From assembly GCF_026212465.1 (NCBI RefSeq), contig NC_080048.1, positions 35,957,700 through 36,021,699 of the forward strand: a DNA stretch of 64,000 nucleotides, written 5' to 3'. The position numbers and the translations under genes are program-made. Positions 59,101-64,000 of this stretch are shown here, piece by piece. Every line of letters begins with the position of its first letter. Positions within the stretch are counted from its first letter, which is position 1. The notes beneath the pieces were generated by a model. It ran no database searches, was not told where the DNA came from, and saw nothing but the letters and a program-made list of their open reading frames with translations. Origin of the DNA: Amaranthus tricolor (lineage: Eukaryota; Streptophyta; Magnoliopsida; Caryophyllales; Amaranthaceae).

Positions 59101-61764
59101 CATCCTCCATAATAGAAGTATAGCGAAGCAACCAGAAATCGCGGGCAGGCGCCAGCGTAGTAGGAGCGTAGAGCTGAAAGCAGAAAAAAAGTTGTGAAGA
59201 ACACTGTGAGCAACAAAAATTACATATCTCAGCACCAAGGAAAAACACACTCATCGATGTAGCCATCTAACCTGCATGTACAGCAGCTCAATGGTTCCAC
59301 CATTGGCAGTAGGCAGCACGTTAAGCACATCCACAGCTCGGCAATCGCGAAACCACGATGGCCTATCCTTGAGGATTTCTGCTACCTGTAAGTTCAAATA
59401 AAAGGTCACTAAAAGAAGCACCCACTAGTGATTCTCATCATCAATTAAAAGCAAAATCCACTTACCCTGGTAGGTTCAAGACCAACCAGGCCGCAGGCTC
59501 GTGCTGCCACTCCAGTGCAACCATGAGAAATAGCAATGATTCCAATGGAATCCGGACCAGGCTACAAAGTAACCCACTGATTAGCAAAACTTGCATCCAA
59601 TGTTTTGAAATGTTATTTGATTCCAAAAGTGGACAAGACATGACTAATGTATTAGCATTACATGGAAATTGATTAAAAAATTAATGCTAGTATTTAAGGA
59701 TTTTATATATAATAAAGAAAAGGTACCTTCATTCCAGGCATTTGGACCCACTCAACAGCAGTTCCAGTAGCCTTTGAAAGAAACTCTGCTAAAGTTTCTT
59801 CTGCAATGGACAAAAGTCTGGGAAAAATTGAAAAAAATAAAGCACAAAGTCATAAGCCACACAGCAACAAAAAAAGTTCACAGTGCACTTTTTTGTTTAT
59901 AAGAAAATGACACAACAACCAAATTATTCCCCACTTTACCCTGCAGGACTAGCATCTCTTGGCGGATGCTGTGGCGTCAAATGGTGTTGACCACTCGTCA
60001 CCACTGATTCACAACTTGTATCTTTACTAGCAATACCAGACTGCAACCACCAAATAAAGAAACTTATATATTTTGTTGATAATAAACCCACTTTAATGCA
60101 AATGTACAATGATACTCTCGCGTCCAGTTTGGTTGTTGGTATTAAATAGTGCAAACCACAATGAAAATTTAGTACTTCCGCTGTTTCTTTTCAAATGTCC
60201 CATTTGATTTGAACACGTTTGCCAATGCACTAATACTAGCCTTAATACCTCCCATTGTGCATAATTAAAAATTATAAAAACTAGATATTAATAAACCTTT
60301 TGTTGGAACGAATCAAACAAGATTTCATTTGACTATGTTTTAACTAAATTAAAAATAAAGATTAAAAATAAAATACAAATTAAGAGTGAATAATGAATAG
60401 TATCCAAAAAACAAATGGGACGTTTGAAAAGAAACGGAGTGAGTATTATTTAAATAAAAACGTTTTTGATCATGCTTTTTCTGTCCAAACAAGGCGAATC
60501 TAAAATACAATATATAGGATGGATCGAACACCATCGCTGCATGTGAACAGTTAGAACTTAGTTGTTGTGCTACACAACTCACTATTAATTGGCTTTTTAT
60601 TCAAATGACCCGGGTCATGGCTTAAGCCGCCCACGTCTAGATTCTTTCCGATTTACCGAAAGGAGATTCATTGCCATTAAAATTTATGACATAGCACATT
60701 CCCTGGAAATTAATAATAAAACTCATTCATTAATTTACATTTAACCCCATCAACCAAACAAGACTTCATTAAAGAGTCAAACTAATGAACCAATATTAAA
60801 AGTAAACATTTTAATCATTCAAAAAACTTGACCATTTTTTAAGCTTACTTTCTGTGTTTGCTGGCGAAAATAGCCATTCTCATAAACCAGATGAGAAACC
60901 TGTTTTTGCAACCTATCATTCTCTTCCATTAACAGCTTATTCATTGCAGTCAGCTTCCTATTCACTGCTTGCAGCCTTGATGCCTCTTTCCTTTGCTTCT
61001 CTCTACATCTGTTCCACATTTAACCACATACACAAATTACAATCACAAAGAAAACTATTGTATTAATTGACAAAAAGAATTATAATTTCCAAACCACCAA
61101 ATTGAATTACTAATACTTAAGATTACACAAAACATGGACATTCTATGATTAATGAATATGAACATTATTTTGATAGATACTACTACAAAACATATCCTTA
61201 TCATCATCATCATCATCACTTCCTCCGTTCCAAATTAGTTGCAACACTAGGAAAATGCCACTATTCATTATCACCCTCACTTTGTGATTAATTTTTTATT
61301 TATAAGTTAAAAAGTAGATACATCTCATTGCAAAGATTAATAATATCAACTTTTTATAATTTTTTATTTTACATAATTAAAAATTTTAAGAAATAAATTA
61401 GTGCATTGAACCCGCCAAAAAAGCAAACATTACAAGTATTTTGGAACGGAGTTACTTACTAGTACAAAATATACATTGTCACAAAATCTGAATTATGACA
61501 CTAAATTACTATCATATCTTTATTCCAAAAGATACCATAAACTAGTAGAATTTACCTTCTATTTTGAAACCAGACTTTGATCTGCTTAGGCTCAATATTA
61601 GAGAGAATAGGACACTCACGGATGAGCTGCTGGCGGCGAAGAGAGCTGGGTTTAGGGCATTCATGATAGAGCCTCTCAAGGGCTTCAACCTGCTCAGGTG
61701 TATACCTCACATACTTACCATTATCCATCCCTCCCTTACCATCCTTGCAGGACATTGACATCAT
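50139..61764 (-). CDS. HB8: Class III HD-ZIP transcription factor (ATHB-8/ATHB-15 group), 18 exons, 837 aa
   Basis: Exons in order: 61556-61764, 60849-61008, 59940-60040, 59727-59817, 59466-59561, 59272-59385, 59090-59173, 58823-58978, 58651-58725, 58402-58508, 58133-58325, 56116-56301, 55918-55998, 53970-54104, 53535-53857, 51798-51903, 51423-51572, 50139-50285. All introns are GT-AG and the frame stays open to TAA. Domains: homeodomain (about residues 18-76; KYVRYTPEQVEALERLY, KQIKVWFQNRR), adjoining leucine zipper (to about 120), START lipid-binding domain (about 155-370; GMKPGPDSIGI, DFWLLRYTS), and C-terminal MEKHLA domain ending CICFMFMNWTFV. These nuclear factors control vascular and meristem patterning and organ polarity. 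QVSHLVYEN and SGQHHLTPQH look, from memory, nearest ATHB-8. The mRNA carries the miR165/166 site. The gene appears intact. Confidence 0.95.
51052..51303. mobile_element. Stowaway-like MITE in the last HD-ZIP III intron
   Basis: It runs from 'atactccctctaattcccat' to 'agtgaattggagagaatatt'. The core 'acatagtcaaatgggatctt' and 'aattcgtctcaatgcaagga' is the best-preserved form of the window-wide family. It is removed with the intron (50286-51422). Confidence 0.7.
51904..53534 (-). other. Intron 15 of the HD-ZIP III gene (1.6 kb)
   Basis: It contains a tandem duplication (52075-52144) and otherwise unrecognised sequence. Short frames inside it have no family resemblance and are not called as genes. 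Confidence 0.75.
52075..52144. repeat. Two-copy tandem duplication, 37-bp period
   Basis: The 33-bp segment starting 'aaacatgctgaattgcaatt' is present at 52075-52107 and again at 52112-52144, with no difference that I can see. It is probably recent slippage. Confidence 0.9.
54174..54811 (+). mobile_element. Probable copia solo LTR in HD-ZIP III intron 13
   Basis: It starts TGTTAGTG and ends TTGTTCTCA. It contains a TATA box ('cctataaataaagg', about 54570) and a tail ('gaacctcattaaatctttgt', then 'attgcattattatct') typical of Ty1/copia U5 ends. A 4-bp direct repeat TTGA flanks it (54170-54173 and 54812-54815); it is short, so the limits remain tentative. It is transcribed, if at all, opposite to the host gene. 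Confidence 0.55.
59552..59737 (-). promoter_or_regulatory. miR165/166 target site, split by an intron
   Basis: In the spliced mRNA the 21 nt CTGGAATGAAG + CCTGGTCCGG lie across the exon 4/5 junction: 11 nt at 59737-59727 and 10 nt at 59561-59552. They encode PGMKPGPD in the START domain. The match to the miR166 complement is complete over the central and 5' part of the microRNA; the two mismatches lie at the microRNA 3' end, plus a G:U at its first base. The unspliced pre-mRNA cannot pair fully. This is the conserved arrangement in HD-ZIP III genes. Confidence 0.93.
60172..60446. mobile_element. Stowaway-like MITE in HD-ZIP III intron 2
   Basis: The left end is 'agtacttccgctgtttcttt' and the right end 'aaaagaaacggagtgagtat'. 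The interior has 'gaacgaatcaaacaagattt' and 'gactatgttttaacta', as in the copy at 4921-5178. Confidence 0.7.
61219..61458. mobile_element. Stowaway-like MITE in HD-ZIP III intron 1
   Basis: The ends 'cttcctccgttccaaattag' and 'attttggaacggagttactt' are reverse-complementary. The interior includes 'ttgcaacactaggaaaatgc' and 'gattaataatatcaactttt'. Confidence 0.7.
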
Positions 61765-62640
61765 TTATACAGCTCTTCTTAACAAATTACCTTTTTCCTT
61801 TTAGTTTTCAACAACCCAGAATTTAATACACACCCTTCCCTTTTTTTCCTCTCTCTGACGCAAACACTCAAAACAGTTGGTGTGCAAGAGTTCAAACTAA
61901 CCAGAACTAGATAAATAAGGTATAATTACACTAACCCACCAAAATTACCAGATATATTTTAAATAATTTAACTTTTTCCCCCTTTTTTCTAATATTAGCA
62001 GATAACTACACCATTCTAAAAATAATACAAGGAAATGTATTCCAAATTCTCAAGATCAGAGTTTATGAAATTACCACCAACCAAACAGTACCTCTAAAAG
62101 ATCACTATTTTTGATCTAAACAAAGAAAATTCTTAACTTCATAACCATAAATGATAAAACCCATAATTTTCAATATAAAGAGGAGGGAAATATCTAAATT
62201 TCAAATAAAAGTTGGGCAATCAAGATCTATCAGTTAACTAAAGAACCCTTGTATGAATTTGACAGCGGTTGCTGTTACTTCTGTCAAATCAACTGCTTTC
62301 TGAAAATGAACTTAAAAAGGAAGAACTATCTTCATCTTCTAGAGTAGTAGTAACAGTAGTAGTAGCCAGCATCTTCTTAATTAACAATAACTAGTAACTG
62401 ATACTCTGATTAACATTAACCCATATTGAATATTGAATAGACAGAACAAAGAAATTTGGGTCTGAAACACTGCATTGCTGGAAAGAAAAGAGGGAAAAAG
62501 GTATGGAGGGATGGGAATGGTGTAGAAAAGACTTTTTGAAAATAGAAGAAGGGAGAGAAGTGAGGTGAGGTAAGGTAAGGAAGAGAGTAGTTTGCGTGGG
62601 AGACGGAGGACAGAATGATGAGTTCTATTGCATGCGTCTC
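61765..62640 (-). promoter_or_regulatory. Putative long 5' leader and core promoter of the HD-ZIP III gene
   Basis: Read on the minus strand, 62500-62620 is a CT-rich tract ('cttaccttacctcacctcac', 'ctctcccttcttc') typical of plant transcription start regions. It lies about 800 bp upstream of the ATG. A long leader, perhaps with an intron, is usual for this gene family. I could not place a definite TATA box or leader intron. Confidence 0.45.
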
Positions 62641-62796
62641 GACTCTCGATTTTATTTTTTTAATTTTTTTTTATGGATTAATAAGGTATATTGATTGAAG
62701 GAAGAGGGCTATAGTCACTTTATTTGGTCATCTGATCGATATCGAATCAAGTTATCTCGATCGATTTAAAATTAAATTTTATATCAATATTGATTT

Positions 62797-63014
62797 TATA
62801 CTTCTTCCGTTCTGAAATGGTCGCTACATAAAAATTATTGAATTCATCTTTTAAGCTTATTTTATATATTGCAGCTAATGTCTTAGAAAAAAACATATTC
62901 AAGTGAGATCTTATTTGAATGGTCTAAGCGAATACTTTCATATTATCAAATTTTTATAATTTTTAGTCAAACATAATTTAAAAAATGTAGCAAGTATAAT
63001 GAACAGAGGAAGTA
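62797..63014. mobile_element. Stowaway-like MITE upstream of the HD-ZIP III gene
   Basis: The left end is 'tacttcttccgttctgaaat' and the right end 'aatgaacagaggaagtata'. The core 'attcaagtgagatcttattt' is shared with the copies at 32439 and 32653. Confidence 0.65.
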
Positions 63015-63198
63015 TATTTTAAATATTATTTTAAAGTCAGATTCGATTACAAAGTTAGATGCGTGTATGCGATACACTAATAGGGTATATTAATTGAGCT
63101 ACAGCCTATAGTCAATAATTTGGTTAACTGATCAATTTCAGATCAAATTTTTCGGTCGATCTAAAATCAAATCTTAAATTTACATTGATTTTTAAATT

Positions 63199-63450
63199 TC
63201 TACGTTCTACTATACTTGCTACATTTGACTTTTTACGCAATCTGATGTAATATTTTGATCATTTATATATTAAAATCTACACATCTAAAAATTCAAAAAT
63301 TAATATTATGAAAGTACGCGATTAGACGATTCAAACAAGATTCCACTTACCTATATTTTTTCTTAAACATCAACCGCAATATATAATATAAGCTTGAATG
63401 AGAAATAGTTCAAAAAAGCGTAATGTAACAAGTATTTTAGAACGGATAAA
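63199..63450. mobile_element. Stowaway-like MITE upstream of the HD-ZIP III gene
   Basis: It runs from 'tctacgttctactatacttg' to 'agtattttagaacggata'. The interior 'gtacgcgattagacgattca' and 'gaaatagttc' matches the copy at 21859-22116. Confidence 0.6.
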
Positions 63451-64000
63451 CTATATTTTAAATACTATTTAAAGTCAAATTTAATTACAAAATTAGATAA
63501 TACACTATTTATTTCAATTAAGGCAAGACTCAATGCTCAATCCTCTATTACTCCCTTAGCTTCTCTCAATATTTTATACTATCCCCTCTCAGGCTCTCAC
63601 CTATTATAAGTGTCTGCGGGGCTCTTTTTGTAGTCCATACTGTCCCTTATAATTTTGCATGAATTACTAGTTCAGACTTGATACTTGGCTTATGTACATT
63701 CTCTTAGTCTTACTTCCTTTTGACACGGTCTGACTCATTTTCCAAATTAGACCGTGTCATCAAAAGCTTTCTGGAGTTCTCAAAAAGTTTTTAGAACTCT
63801 CTTATACACATTAGAATAATATAGAGTATTGTAAATACTTATAGAATTATCTATAACCTAGTAGAAAGACCTAGGATAGGAGATGTCCTAGAATTCTTGA
63901 GAGACAACCATGTAGGGTAGCTTATAAAAATCTCTAGGATTCTTTTAGGGCTTGCTATCACAATAAATACTCCAAGCTCCCTTATTCACAACTCACTCAA

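Larger units (their letters stand above)
62641..64000. other. Upstream region with two MITEs, no gene seen
   Basis: Stowaway-like MITEs lie at 62797-63014 and 63199-63450. 63716-63766 is a short inverted repeat ('cttttgacacggtct' with 'agaccgtgtcatcaaaag'). The last 60 bases ('aataaatactccaagctc') look like a TATA and leader start of something beyond the window, but nothing can be proved. Confidence 0.5.

Noticed and set aside
1..64000. tRNA genes, rRNA genes or organelle insertions
   Set aside because: I scanned for tRNA A/B boxes, conserved rRNA blocks and chloroplast gene motifs on both strands and found none that convinced me; a covariance search would be decisive.

Overview
The window is nuclear DNA of a flowering plant, most likely a eudicot. 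It is strongly AT-rich. Its genes have many GT-AG introns and belong to plant-specific families, and the space between genes is filled with plant transposon families. There are no operons, ribosome binding sites or CRISPR arrays. I cannot fix the genus from sequence alone.

Four protein-coding genes look intact. (1) An IQD calmodulin-binding protein lies on + at 8960-13879 (3 exons, 398 aa). (2) An OXS3-like stress protein lies on - at 23388-25280 (2 exons, 184 aa). (3) A DUF1677 zinc-binding protein lies on + at 39759-40334 (1 exon, 191 aa). (4) A class III HD-ZIP transcription factor of the ATHB-8/ATHB-15 group lies on - at 50139-61764. I traced it through 18 exons to an uninterrupted 837-aa reading frame, with the miR165/166 site split across an exon junction. 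These genes are unrelated neighbours and not a functional cluster.

Region by region: 1-8959 is repeat-rich, with many small Stowaway-like MITEs and a 1.75-kb foldback element at about 2214-3966. The IQD gene follows, with a 3.6-kb first intron. At 16697-19470 is a Mutator-like element with a decayed transposase; it shares termini and an internal palindrome with the foldback element. At 19664-20872 a long-TIR element carries a captured piece of a poly(A)-binding-protein MLLE domain. The OXS3-like gene has a 5'-truncated RTE LINE in its intron. From 26 to 33 kb lie remnants of a copia gag, a LINE zinc-knuckle fragment and a probable long LTR. At 32999-33645 is a small non-coding island on the minus strand: a candidate box C/D snoRNA, two strong hairpins and a telo-box/site II promoter. 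From 33.9 to 36.1 kb a TIR element was split by a solo LTR with a clear GTAAG duplication. A second RTE remnant precedes the DUF1677 gene. From 43.2 to 48.3 kb is a long, broken RTE LINE, itself interrupted by another repeat that holds a second RTE piece. The rest is the HD-ZIP III gene, whose introns hold a probable solo LTR and several MITEs, then its leader and upstream region.

I found no convincing new multi-gene system. The best candidates for something undescribed are the non-coding RNA locus near 33 kb, the nested inverted-LTR foldback element with its shared terminal palindromes, and the gene-capturing TIR element.
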